The notes under the pieces: generated by a model
Seen by the model: the letters and a program-made list of their open reading frames with translations, nothing else
The model's database searches: none
Told to the model about the DNA's origin: nothing
Source of the DNA: JAAZDN01 sp964440875
GTDB lineage: Bacteria; Bacillota_I; Bacilli_A; Erysipelotrichales; Erysipelotrichaceae
DNA length: 56,872 nt
Assembly: GCA_964440875.1 (NCBI GenBank)
Contig: CAYTTS010000002.1
Span: 1-56,872 of the forward strand
Direction of reading: 5' to 3'
Part shown: positions 1-7,292 of the stretch, piece after piece
Layout of the letters: every line of letters starts with the position of its first letter
How positions within the stretch are numbered: position 1 is the first letter of the stretch
Translations under genes and position numbers: made by a program

Positions 1-30
1 AATTATACGAAGCAGCCCTATAATAACTAA

Positions 31-51
31 AGCCGAGAAATCGGCTTTTTT
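31..51 (+). terminator. Intrinsic terminator of an upstream gene outside the window
   Basis: A six-base-pair stem (agccga/tcggct) closed by a GAAA tetraloop is followed by a run of T. It probably ends a gene lying mostly off the left edge. Two frames stop just before it (TAA at 21-23 or 28-30), so which frame is coding cannot be decided. Confidence 0.8.
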
Positions 52-62
52 AATTCTTAAAA

Positions 63-92
63 TTGCATGAACTAGACTAATTAATGTATAAT
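63..92 (+). promoter_or_regulatory. Promoter of the ZIP transporter gene
   Basis: A perfect TATAAT lies at 87-92, with only a weak -35 element (ttgcat, 63-68) 18 bases upstream. It sits between the terminator at 31-51 and the ATG at 139. Confidence 0.55.
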
Positions 93-138
93 GATTATTA
101 ACAAGAGGTAATTACTTGTTTTTAGAAAGAGGGAAAAC

Positions 139-957
139 ATGAATTGGTTTATTGACTTAAGTCCTGTAGCTCAGGCTTTCTTAGGAACTATGTTTACTTG
201 GGGAGTTACTGCTTTAGGGGCTTCAACAGTTTTCTTCTTCAAGAAGATTAACAAAAATGTTTTAAATGCTATGTTGGGATTTGCGGCAGGCGTAATGATT
301 GCTGCTAGTTTTTGGTCTCTTTTAGCTCCAGCTATCGAAATGGCTAAAGCTGTTAATCAAAATTCAGTCTTAATTGCTGCTAGTGGTTTTCTTGCCGGAG
401 GATTATTTTTATTTATTGCAGATAAAATAATTCCGCATTTACACTTAGGAAGTAAGTTAGACGAAGCTGAGGGTATTAAAACAAACTTACAAAGATCAGT
501 TTTGCTAGTATTGGCAATTACATTACATAATATTCCAGAAGGATTAGCAGTAGGGGTTGCCTTTGGTGCAGCTTATCACGGCTTTCCTGGGGCAACATTA
601 GCAGGAGCACTGGCCTTAACAATTGGTATTGGACTGCAAAACTTTCCAGAAGGAGCAGCTGTGTCGATACCTTTAAGAAGAGAAGGTATGTCGAGGTGGA
701 AAGCGTTTTTATATGGACAAGCATCAGGTATTGTTGAACCTATTGCGGGTATTATTGGTGCTTATGCAGTTATCTCTATGCAATCGATCTTACCATTTGC
801 ACTTGCTTTTGCGGCAGGGGCGATGATTTACGTTGTAGTAGAAGAGTTAATTCCAGAAGCGAATCAAGGAAAAACGCACTCAAGTATAGAAATAGCGACG
901 ATAGGTGTAATGATAGGATTTACAGTTATGATGGTATTAGATGTTGCTTTTGGATAG
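139..957 (+). CDS. ZIP family metal (zinc) transporter, GufA/ZupT-like
   Basis: A 272-residue polytopic membrane protein with about eight hydrophobic segments. The two ZIP metal-site helices are clear: HNIPEG around residues 130-135 (His130, Glu134) and QNFPEG around 167-172 (Asn168, Glu171). In the family these residues coordinate Zn(II) or other divalent cations along the transport path, moving metal into the cytoplasm. The length matches bacterial GufA-type members. A purine-rich Shine-Dalgarno (agaggg) precedes the ATG. The gene has its own promoter and terminator, so it looks monocistronic. Family assignment is firm; whether zinc, iron or manganese is the main substrate cannot be read from sequence. 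Confidence 0.93.
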   Translation: MNWFIDLSPVAQAFLGTMFTWGVTALGASTVFFFKKINKNVLNAMLGFAAGVMIAASFWSLLAPAIEMAKAVNQNSVLIAASGFLAGGLFLFIADKIIPHLHLGSKLDEAEGIKTNLQRSVLLVLAITLHNIPEGLAVGVAFGAAYHGFPGATLAGALALTIGIGLQNFPEGAAVSIPLRREGMSRWKAFLYGQASGIVEPIAGIIGAYAVISMQSILPFALAFAAGAMIYVVVEELIPEANQGKTHSSIEIATIGVMIGFTVMMVLDVAFG

Positions 958-959
958 AA

Positions 960-982
960 AGTCACTTTTTGTGGCTTTTTTT
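960..982 (+). terminator. Intrinsic terminator of the ZIP gene
   Basis: Stem agtcac/gtggct (one G-T pair) with a five-T loop, followed by seven T residues. It starts three bases after the stop codon. Confidence 0.8.
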
Positions 983-1005
983 AATATAGTAATGGGGAGA
1001 ACAAA

Positions 1006-1839
1006 ATGAAAAAAATAAAATTAGTAATGACAGATTTAGATGAGACATTAATTGACCATAGTTCAGGAGATCATAATGGAATAACTGAAGAGAGTATGGA
1101 AGTTATTGACAGATTAATTGCTGATGGTGTATATGTGGTGCCAACTACTGGGCGCTATTTTGGTGGAATTCCAGAGTACTTCCATGACCATAGTAAATTT
1201 AAATATTTAGTTAGTTCTAACGGAGCTCAAATTATGGATAAGGAAAACAATGAAGTCTTAATGCAAAGTAGTATTGATAAGGACTTAATATACGAAATTA
1301 TTGCTGAAGCTAATGATAAAGCTAAGAATATTATCTTGGTATTATCAGGAGACATTGTTATTGACTCTAGAATATTTGATAATCGTGATCAAGAAAATGA
1401 TGAGTTCTTACAAAAGTTAATCAATAATGGAACTGTAACAGATGATATTTTAGAATATATTAAAACGAGTGATAAAGTTATTAAAAAAATTGATTTAGGT
1501 TTTGAAGACTTAGAATACAGGGCGAAACTTTATGAAAAACTAAAAGAGTATCCAGGTATTAATGCTGTTAGTTCCCATGAATCAAATATTGAAATAATGG
1601 ATATCAATACTAGTAAAGGTGATGCACTAGTATTTCTTCAAGAACATTTAGATTTAGATAGAAGTGAAATACTTGCTATTGGAGATAATGATAACGATAT
1701 GTCGATGCTAGCTAATGCTGGACTTGGTATTGCAATGGGTAATGCTAGTGAAGAAGTAAAAAGCCACAGCGATGCTGTGACTAGTCATGTTAGTGATAAC
1801 GGTTTTGCTAAAGCAATTAAGAAATACTTTAATTATTAA
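1006..1839 (+). CDS. Cof-type HAD-superfamily hydrolase
   Basis: A 277-residue cytosolic HAD phosphatase. Motif I (DLDET) supplies the nucleophile Asp10 and Asp12; motif IV (GDNDND, 226-231) supplies the Mg-binding acidic residues. The region between them has the size of the C2-type cap of the Cof subfamily, whose members dephosphorylate sugar phosphates, flavin nucleotides or similar small molecules. The start has a good SD (ggggag). No operon partner: it lies between the ZIP terminator and a convergent gene one base away. The exact substrate cannot be inferred. Confidence 0.9.
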   Translation: MKKIKLVMTDLDETLIDHSSGDHNGITEESMEVIDRLIADGVYVVPTTGRYFGGIPEYFHDHSKFKYLVSSNGAQIMDKENNEVLMQSSIDKDLIYEIIAEANDKAKNIILVLSGDIVIDSRIFDNRDQENDEFLQKLINNGTVTDDILEYIKTSDKVIKKIDLGFEDLEYRAKLYEKLKEYPGINAVSSHESNIEIMDINTSKGDALVFLQEHLDLDRSEILAIGDNDNDMSMLANAGLGIAMGNASEEVKSHSDAVTSHVSDNGFAKAIKKYFNY

Positions 1840-1840
1840 T

Positions 1841-2500
1841 TTATCTTATAAAGAAAACAATTGCAATAAAGTGTGATATTGAGGCAAGGTTAATAAATAC
1901 ATGCCAAATAACGTGTGAGTAAGGTTTCTTTCTCGTATAGAAATAAGCTCCAATTGAATATAAAACTCCCCCAAGGACGATTAGTCCAAGAAAAATTGGT
2001 GTGGAGTTTTTTATTATTGTGGGCATAAATAAGACGGCAACCCAACCCATAATTAAATAAACGGCTAAAGTTAGTTTACGCATATCTTTTCTAGCGACCG
2101 CTTTATAGAAAATTCCAAATAGAACTCCTGACCACTGTATTACTAATATAAGAGCTGCTTGCCAACCACCGATTAATGAAATTGCTATTGGTGTGTATGA
2201 TCCGGCAATTGCGAAATATATAAAGATGTGATCTAATATTCTAAAAACGACTTTCTGAGTACTGCTAAATTCCATTGAGTGGTATATTGTTGATACTAAA
2301 AACATTAAGAAAATACAAATAGTATAAACGCTAACACCAAGAGCATATGTTAAACCGCCAACACTATAAGTGTAAATAGCGGTAATTGGTATTAATATTA
2401 GAAGTAATAAAGCCATAATGCCGTGGGAAATAGCATTACCTACTTCCTCTTTAAAGCTTAATTGAATCATATTTTTTATTGAATGATCTTTTTTTGCCAT
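1841..2500 (-). CDS. trhA: Hemolysin III / TrhA (PAQR-like) membrane protein
   Basis: A 219-residue protein with about seven hydrophobic segments and the family signature: an N-terminal EEVGNAISHG segment, an internal Ser-x3-His (STIYHS) and a C-terminal HVIWHVF. These His, Ser and Asp residues form the presumed metal site of the PAQR/CREST superfamily. Bacterial members (YqfA/TrhA) have been tied to membrane fluidity homeostasis rather than true haemolysis. The SD (aaaggag) is strong. The stop codon is one base from the convergent HAD gene, with no terminator hairpin between them. Confidence 0.9.
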   Translation of the reverse strand: MAKKDHSIKNMIQLSFKEEVGNAISHGIMALLLLILIPITAIYTYSVGGLTYALGVSVYTICIFLMFLVSTIYHSMEFSSTQKVVFRILDHIFIYFAIAGSYTPIAISLIGGWQAALILVIQWSGVLFGIFYKAVARKDMRKLTLAVYLIMGWVAVLFMPTIIKNSTPIFLGLIVLGGVLYSIGAYFYTRKKPYSHVIWHVFINLASISHFIAIVFFIR

Positions 2501-2619
2501 AATATTCTCCTTTGTAATCTAGATTTATTATAGCATAGACGTGTAATCAATGATATGTATAAGACGATAAAATAACCATAAAAGTCAAGTTTCACAGTAA
2601 TTTCACCTAGCCATTTCTC

Positions 2620-2648
2620 TTGACATTTATCACTTAAGTTTATATAAT
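2620..2648 (+). promoter_or_regulatory. Perfect consensus sigma-A promoter for the upstream ORF and CNNM gene
   Basis: TTGACA (2620-2625) and TATAAT (2643-2648) are separated by exactly 17 bases. This is the best match to the consensus that I found in the window. It directs transcription into the short ORF at 2673 and the CNNM/CorC gene at 2735. Confidence 0.9.
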
Positions 2649-2672
2649 TATTAAATAAATGGAGGAGTGCTA

Positions 2673-2741
2673 ATGACTGAAGATTGTTCCGGAAATGTTC
2701 CGAGGAGTTACGTATATATACAAGGTGATGTAATATGCTAA
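2673..2741 (+). CDS. 22-residue upstream ORF overlapping the CNNM gene start
   Basis: An ATG five bases after a near-perfect Shine-Dalgarno (GGAGGAG, 2661-2667) opens a 22-codon frame. It ends at a TAA (2739-2741) that overlaps the CNNM start codon region by seven bases. The peptide begins MTEDCSGNVP and ends in Cys; it has no recognisable domain. It uses Pro CCG and Arg AGG, codons expected to be rare in so AT-rich a genome. A direct repeat tgttccg occurs at 2685 and 2696. The layout suits a leader peptide controlling the downstream transporter by translational coupling or stalling. That role is inference; the RBS, frame and overlap are seen directly. Confidence 0.6.
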   Translation: MTEDCSGNVPRSYVYIQGDVIC

Positions 2742-4063
2742 CACAGTTATTATTAGTAGTAATATTAATATTATTTAATGCGTTTTTCGCTGGAAGTGAA
2801 ATGGCGTTTATTTCTGTTAACTTAAACAAATTAAAATCACAAGATGATAAAAAATCACAAAAGATTGTTGAGCTGGCATCCAATTCAACAAACCTTTTAT
2901 CTTCAATCCAAGTTGGGGTAACCTTATCAGGCTTTTTAGCATCTGCAGTTGCTTCGGAAGCCTTTGGTCAAATTTTGGTTGATTTATTATTAAATTTAGG
3001 ATTAGTATTTAATGCTGATCTTTTAAAAGCTATCGTAATGTTTATCATTACTTTAGTACTTTCATACTTAACAATATTGTTTGGAGAACTTGTCCCTAAA
3101 AAAATAGCGATGGCTCATCCAGATAAGTTTGCTGCAGTTGTTATATATCCAATTTCATTTTTCTCAAGTCTATTTAGACCGATAGTTAAATTCTTAGCTT
3201 TATCAACAAGGTTAGTATTAAGAATCTTTAATATCGATGCGGATAAGTTAGAAGATAGTGCAACTGAAGAAGAAATTAAATTAATGGTTTCTGTTTCCTC
3301 AGAAAGTGGAAACATTGATGAAACTGAACGTGAGATGATTGATAATATCTTTGCATTTGATGATTTAATGGTCGAAGATATTATGACACATAGAACTGAA
3401 GTACTAGCAATTGGTGACGATTGGACTTTTGATGAAGTTATGGAATTTGTTTCAAAAGAAAGATTTACAAGATATCCAGTTTATAAAGATAATATTGATA
3501 ATATTATCGGAACTATCCATCTTAGAGACTTACTTAAATTTACGAGTAATTCAGAAGATTATAATTTAATGGATATATTAAGAAAACCATATTATGTTCC
3601 AGGATCGAAAATGAGTGATGAACTATTCAATGAGTTCAAACTTAACAAGACACATATTGCGATTGTAATTGATGAGTATGGTGGAACAGCTGGTATTATA
3701 ACGATGGAAGACTTAATTGAAGAAGTAATGGGTGATATCTCTGATGAGTATGACTTAGATGAGTCTGATGGTATAACTGAGATTACTAAAGAGATGTGGT
3801 TAGTTGAAGGTGATGCTGAGTTAGTTGACCTTGAGGATGAATTAGGTATTGATCTTCCGGTTGATAAGTTTGATACCGTGAGTGGATTTATCATTGGTGA
3901 GCTTGGAAGACTTCCACAAAAATCTGACATTAATTCAGTAAGTGATGCAGTAGTATATAATAATTATCGATTTGTGATAACTAAAGCTGAAGAGAAAGTA
4001 GTTACAAAAGTTAAGGTATTAAAGTTAAAACAAAAAGATAGTGATGAAATAGAAGAAGAATAA
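2735..4063 (+). CDS. CNNM/CorC/HlyC family membrane protein with CBS pair
   Basis: A 442-residue protein with the order typical of this family. A DUF21/CNNM transmembrane domain (about residues 1-190, with the FAGSEMAF motif near the N-terminus) is followed by a CBS-domain pair (about 200-330, with a DEYGGTAG segment) and a C-terminal CorC_HlyC domain (about 345-430). Family members act in Mg2+/Co2+ efflux or homeostasis, with the CBS pair sensing Mg-ATP. The start has an SD (aaggtg) lying inside the 22-codon upstream ORF, so translation of the two may be coupled. No obvious operon partner downstream. Substrate is inferred from the family. Confidence 0.9.
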   Translation: MLTQLLLVVILILFNAFFAGSEMAFISVNLNKLKSQDDKKSQKIVELASNSTNLLSSIQVGVTLSGFLASAVASEAFGQILVDLLLNLGLVFNADLLKAIVMFIITLVLSYLTILFGELVPKKIAMAHPDKFAAVVIYPISFFSSLFRPIVKFLALSTRLVLRIFNIDADKLEDSATEEEIKLMVSVSSESGNIDETEREMIDNIFAFDDLMVEDIMTHRTEVLAIGDDWTFDEVMEFVSKERFTRYPVYKDNIDNIIGTIHLRDLLKFTSNSEDYNLMDILRKPYYVPGSKMSDELFNEFKLNKTHIAIVIDEYGGTAGIITMEDLIEEVMGDISDEYDLDESDGITEITKEMWLVEGDAELVDLEDELGIDLPVDKFDTVSGFIIGELGRLPQKSDINSVSDAVVYNNYRFVITKAEEKVVTKVKVLKLKQKDSDEIEEE

Positions 4064-4091
4064 ATTTGTAAGAGTTATTGATATTAGCATA

Positions 4092-4100
4092 TGATACAAT
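4092..4100 (+). promoter_or_regulatory. Extended -10 promoter for the glycosyltransferase-NYN pair
   Basis: TGaTACAAT is an extended -10 element. A ttgata at 4078 is too close to serve as -35. It lies upstream of the hairpin at 4136-4159, so the hairpin would fall in the 5' leader of the glycosyltransferase. Confidence 0.45.
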
Positions 4101-4135
4101 GTAGGTAGAGAAACTTTTGCAATAATTTTAATTAT

Positions 4136-4159
4136 AAAAGTGCATAAGTATGCACTTTT
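4136..4159 (+). terminator. Perfect 10-bp hairpin between CNNM and glycosyltransferase genes
   Basis: aaaagtgcat and its exact complement enclose a four-base loop (aagt). The right arm ends in four T, so in either direction it could act as a weak terminator for the CNNM transcript. It lies 25 bases before the likely start of the glycosyltransferase. It could instead be an attenuator in that gene's leader. The stem has only three G-C pairs. Confidence 0.5.
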
Positions 4160-4184
4160 ACTTTATAAAGGAATGGTGTTTTGT

Positions 4185-5222
4185 ATGAATGGTAAAAAAA
4201 TAAATATAAGAATGTTGTCGATGGCTGATATAATTAAGGGGCAGGGTGTATCAAGTGCCTATAATGAACAGGTAAACTTAGTTAAACAATCAAAAATATT
4301 AAATATAAGAGTAAACGAAAAGTTTAAAGAAGCGGATATTACTCACCACCATACAGTTGATCTCAAAAACTACTTTACAATGTTTAAAAAAGGAACTACT
4401 CATGTTGCATATGTTCATATGTTAGCTGAAAAGTTAGAGGGTTCAATTAAACTAAATAAAGTTTTCTATAAAATTTTTCAAAAGTATACTCATAGTTTTT
4501 ATCGAAAGGCAGATCATTTAGTAATAGTAAATCCGGATACAAAGAAACTTCTTTTAACATATGGAATAGATGAATCAAGAATTACTTATATACCAAATTA
4601 TGTCTCTGATGAAGATTTTTATGTACTTGATGATGAAGAAAGAGCAGGAATGAAAGATAAGTATGACTTTGATAAAGATAAGTTTACTGTTTTATCAGTT
4701 GGACAAGTCTTGCTAGGAAAAGGTGTAAGAGACTTTATCCAATCTGCAAAAGACAATCCGGAAATTAATTATGTTTGGGCAGGTGGCTTTTCATTTGGTC
4801 AATTGACAGATGGTTATGATGAACTTAAGTCATATGTTGACAATCCGCCTAAAAACGTTAAATTTTTAGGGATTGTTGATCGCGATAAGATGAATGAAGT
4901 TTATAATGCGGCTGATATATTATTCATGCCATCATTAAATGAAATGTTTCCAATGACAATTTTAGAAGCTATCAATACAGAGATACCAATTGTTATTAGA
5001 AACTTAGAATTATACGAGCATATTTTATTTGATAAATATGCAAAATGTAATGATATAAATGACTTTAATAATGAAATATTAAAGTTAAAAGAAGATAAAG
5101 ATTATTATTCTTTATCTAAACAAAGATCGATAGAATTAAAAGAATTCTACACAAGATCTTATGTATTAAAATTATGGGAAGACTTTTATACAAAAGTCTA
5201 TCTAGAAAACAAAGGAGAATAG
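4185..5222 (+). CDS. GT4-family glycosyltransferase, probably diglucosyldiacylglycerol-synthase-like
   Basis: A 345-residue GT-B enzyme. The N-terminal KGQGVSSAY segment and the C-terminal donor site (FMPSLNEMFPMTILEA, an E-x7-E-type GT4 signature) are visible. The N-terminus resembles alDGS of Acholeplasma and its streptococcal relatives, which add the second glucose to glucosyldiacylglycerol at the membrane; that sub-assignment is from memory and less certain than GT4. The ATG at 4185 was chosen over the in-frame GTG at 4140 because the longer version would be translated from within the hairpin at 4136-4159. The NYN-domain gene follows after one base, so the two are co-transcribed. Confidence 0.75.
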   Translation: MNGKKINIRMLSMADIIKGQGVSSAYNEQVNLVKQSKILNIRVNEKFKEADITHHHTVDLKNYFTMFKKGTTHVAYVHMLAEKLEGSIKLNKVFYKIFQKYTHSFYRKADHLVIVNPDTKKLLLTYGIDESRITYIPNYVSDEDFYVLDDEERAGMKDKYDFDKDKFTVLSVGQVLLGKGVRDFIQSAKDNPEINYVWAGGFSFGQLTDGYDELKSYVDNPPKNVKFLGIVDRDKMNEVYNAADILFMPSLNEMFPMTILEAINTEIPIVIRNLELYEHILFDKYAKCNDINDFNNEILKLKEDKDYYSLSKQRSIELKEFYTRSYVLKLWEDFYTKVYLENKGE

Positions 5223-5223
5223 A

Positions 5224-5982
5224 ATGAAAAACATTAATCCGTTTTTAGAAATTGGAAATAGTGTAGTTACTTCAACGGAGTTACAAATAGCAGTTTTAAT
5301 TGACGCAGATAATGTCCCATATAAGAGTTTGAAAGGTATATTGGAAGAAGTAACACGTTACGGAAATCCTACTATTAAACGAATATATGGAGACTGGACT
5401 AATCAGAAACTTAATGGATGGAAGCCATTATTATTAGAGAATGCGATTAGCCCAATTCAACAATATGGTTATACTATTGGAAAAAATGCTACTGACTCAG
5501 CACTAATTATAGATGCAATGGATATGTTATATACAAAAAATATTGATGGTTTCTGCTTAGTATCAAGTGATAGTGATTTTACTAGACTTGCGACAAGACT
5601 TAGAGAAGCTGGGAAGTGGGTACTAGGAATTGGTGAGAAGAAAACACCTAATCCATTTATAGTGTCATGTGATAAATTTGTATATATTGAAGTTATTGAG
5701 GAAAATGCAAAAACAGACTTACTAGGCGGTAAAGACCGCGATGATTTAGTTCGTCTAATTGCTACATCTGTTTATGATGTTGCTGATGAGAGTGGTTATG
5801 CATTTTTAGCAGATGTTGGAAACTCAATAATGAGAAGATCTCCAGATTTTGATCCAAGAAACTATGGTTACTATAAATTAACACCATTATTAAAAGATTT
5901 AGAAGAGTTTGAAGTTGATGAAAGAAAGATCGATGATTCAGTCAAACATGTCTATATTAAGAATAAGAAGAGAAGAAAGTAA
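5224..5982 (+). CDS. NYN (PIN-like) domain protein with C-terminal OST-HTH/LOTUS-like domain
   Basis: A 252-residue protein. The N-terminal NYN/LabA (DUF88) domain starts with the acidic metal-site motif IDADN (Asp27, Asp29). It continues with TDSALIIDAMD and SSDSDF, the acidic residues expected for a Mg-dependent RNase. From about residue 172 a second domain (DRDDLVRLIATSV to the C-terminus) has the pattern of an OST-HTH/LOTUS RNA-binding winged helix. The tail is basic (NKKRRK). Cytosolic RNA cleavage or surveillance is the likely activity. It is preceded by an excellent SD and coupled to the glycosyltransferase. RNA targets are unknown. Confidence 0.85.
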   Translation: MKNINPFLEIGNSVVTSTELQIAVLIDADNVPYKSLKGILEEVTRYGNPTIKRIYGDWTNQKLNGWKPLLLENAISPIQQYGYTIGKNATDSALIIDAMDMLYTKNIDGFCLVSSDSDFTRLATRLREAGKWVLGIGEKKTPNPFIVSCDKFVYIEVIEENAKTDLLGGKDRDDLVRLIATSVYDVADESGYAFLADVGNSIMRRSPDFDPRNYGYYKLTPLLKDLEEFEVDERKIDDSVKHVYIKNKKRRK

Positions 5983-5986
5983 TTAT

Positions 5987-6015
5987 TTGAATTAAAAGCT
6001 TAATTATTATATAAT
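5987..6015 (+). promoter_or_regulatory. Promoter of the pheST T-box transcript
   Basis: TTGAAT (5987-5992) and TATAAT (6010-6015) with a 17-base spacer, beginning five bases after the NYN gene stop. Transcription would start near 6022, just before T-box stem I. Confidence 0.75.
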
Positions 6016-6034
6016 TAACTGGTATAAAAAATAA

Positions 6035-6227
6035 ATCGAAGATTAGGACTAGTATGATTATAATTACTATTTAGAGAGTGACTGTTTGCTGGAAGGTCAT
6101 TAGTAAATAATTTGAATTCACCTATGAGAGAAACTAATCATTTCCGTAGCTACTGCGTTAAAGTAAAGATGAGAAATTTAAAACAGGATGGTACCGCGAT
6201 TGTCGCTTCTGGCAGCGCGGTTTTTTT
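6035..6227 (+). ncRNA. T-box leader (phenylalanine) controlling pheST
   Basis: A full T-box riboswitch. Stem I is closed by gattag (6041-6046) and ctaatc (6134-6139) and contains the agagag element near 6073. The specifier loop reads GAA-TTC-ACC, placing the codon TTC (Phe) at 6117-6119. The T-box sequence aggatggtaccgcg lies at 6185-6198. The terminator pairs ccgcg (6194-6198) with cgcgg (6216-6220), followed by seven T. Uncharged tRNA-Phe should stabilise the antiterminator and switch on pheS and pheT. Specifier and downstream genes agree, so confidence is high. Confidence 0.96.
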
Positions 6228-6246
6228 AATGAGAAGGGGTGTTTTT

Positions 6247-7281
6247 ATGGATAATATATCAAATGTGAAACAATTGATGCTAGAAAGATTAAAAGAAGCT
6301 AAATCACTTGAAGAAATTGAAAATTTAAGAATTCAATTACTAGGTAAAAAAGGTGAGATACAAGACTTAATGAAAGAGATGAAGAACTTAAGCAAGGAAG
6401 AAAGACCAAATTTCGGTGCTAAAGTTAATGAGATTAAAACAGCAGTAGAATTATATATTACTGAGGAAATCAAAAAGTTTATGGAAATTGAGATGGAAAG
6501 AAGACTAGCTAGTGAGAAGATTGATATCACACTACCTGGTGCAAGTATTTCAATCGGAAATCAACATCCATTAACGATAATGAGTAATGAGATTTGTAAT
6601 CTATATAAATCTATGGGATATCGTATTGTTGAAGGACCGGAAGTTGAACTTGATTTATACAACTTTGAGCGTGCCAACATACCAGAAGATCACCCAGCTC
6701 GTGAAATGCAAGATACATTTTTCGTTGATGTTGAGAGACTTTTAAGAACGCATACGACAGCGATTCAAACACGTGTCTTAGAAGAAGAAAGTGATAATTT
6801 ACCAATTAGAGTAATTTGTCCTGGAAAAACATATAGACGCGATGATGATGATGCTACTCATTCACATCAGTTCATTCAGATTGAAGGTTTATTAATAGAT
6901 GAAAATATTAAAATGACAGATCTTAAAGGGTCACTTGAAGTATTAGCTAAACATTTATTTGGGGCTGACCAAAAAATTAGATTGAGACCATCATACTTCC
7001 AATTTACAGAACCATCTGTAGAAGTTGATGTAACTTGCTTCAACTGTAAGGGTAGTGGCTGTAATGTTTGTAAAGACTCAGGATGGATTGAGTTATTAGG
7101 AGCAGGAATGGTGCACCCAGAGGTTTTAGAAATGGCTGGAATTGATAGTAATAAATATAGTGGGTTTGCCTTTGGTATCGGTGTTGACCGTGCTGTTATG
7201 TTAAAATATGGTGTTGACGATATTAGATCTTTATATACTAATGATACTAGATTATTAAGTATGTTCGATCGTTTTGAATAG
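6247..7281 (+). CDS. pheS: Phenylalanine--tRNA ligase alpha subunit
   Basis: A 344-residue class II synthetase subunit that charges tRNA-Phe as an alpha2-beta2 enzyme. An N-terminal coiled coil binds tRNA. Motif 2 is seen around RVICPGKTYRRDDDDATHSH, and motif 3 in the FGIGVDRAVML segment near the C-terminus. A Cys-rich insertion (CFNCKGSGCNVC) is typical of Firmicutes PheS. The ATG at 6247 was chosen because longer in-frame versions would run through the T-box terminator; it has an SD (agaagggg). PheT follows after 11 bases. Confidence 0.97.
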   Translation: MDNISNVKQLMLERLKEAKSLEEIENLRIQLLGKKGEIQDLMKEMKNLSKEERPNFGAKVNEIKTAVELYITEEIKKFMEIEMERRLASEKIDITLPGASISIGNQHPLTIMSNEICNLYKSMGYRIVEGPEVELDLYNFERANIPEDHPAREMQDTFFVDVERLLRTHTTAIQTRVLEEESDNLPIRVICPGKTYRRDDDDATHSHQFIQIEGLLIDENIKMTDLKGSLEVLAKHLFGADQKIRLRPSYFQFTEPSVEVDVTCFNCKGSGCNVCKDSGWIELLGAGMVHPEVLEMAGIDSNKYSGFAFGIGVDRAVMLKYGVDDIRSLYTNDTRLLSMFDRFE

Positions 7282-7292
7282 GAGGAAAATTA

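Noticed and set aside
2476..2883. 135-codon minus-strand ORF across the CNNM promoter
   Set aside because: It overlaps trhA and CNNM genes in antisense, covers a consensus promoter and has no recognisable domain.
4140..4184. Longer glycosyltransferase start (GTG at 4140)
   Set aside because: It would begin inside the hairpin at 4136-4159 with no RBS; the family N-terminus fits ATG 4185.
6112..6246. Extended pheS frame running through the leader
   Set aside because: The stretch is the T-box specifier, antiterminator and terminator; PheS length and RBS fit ATG 6247.
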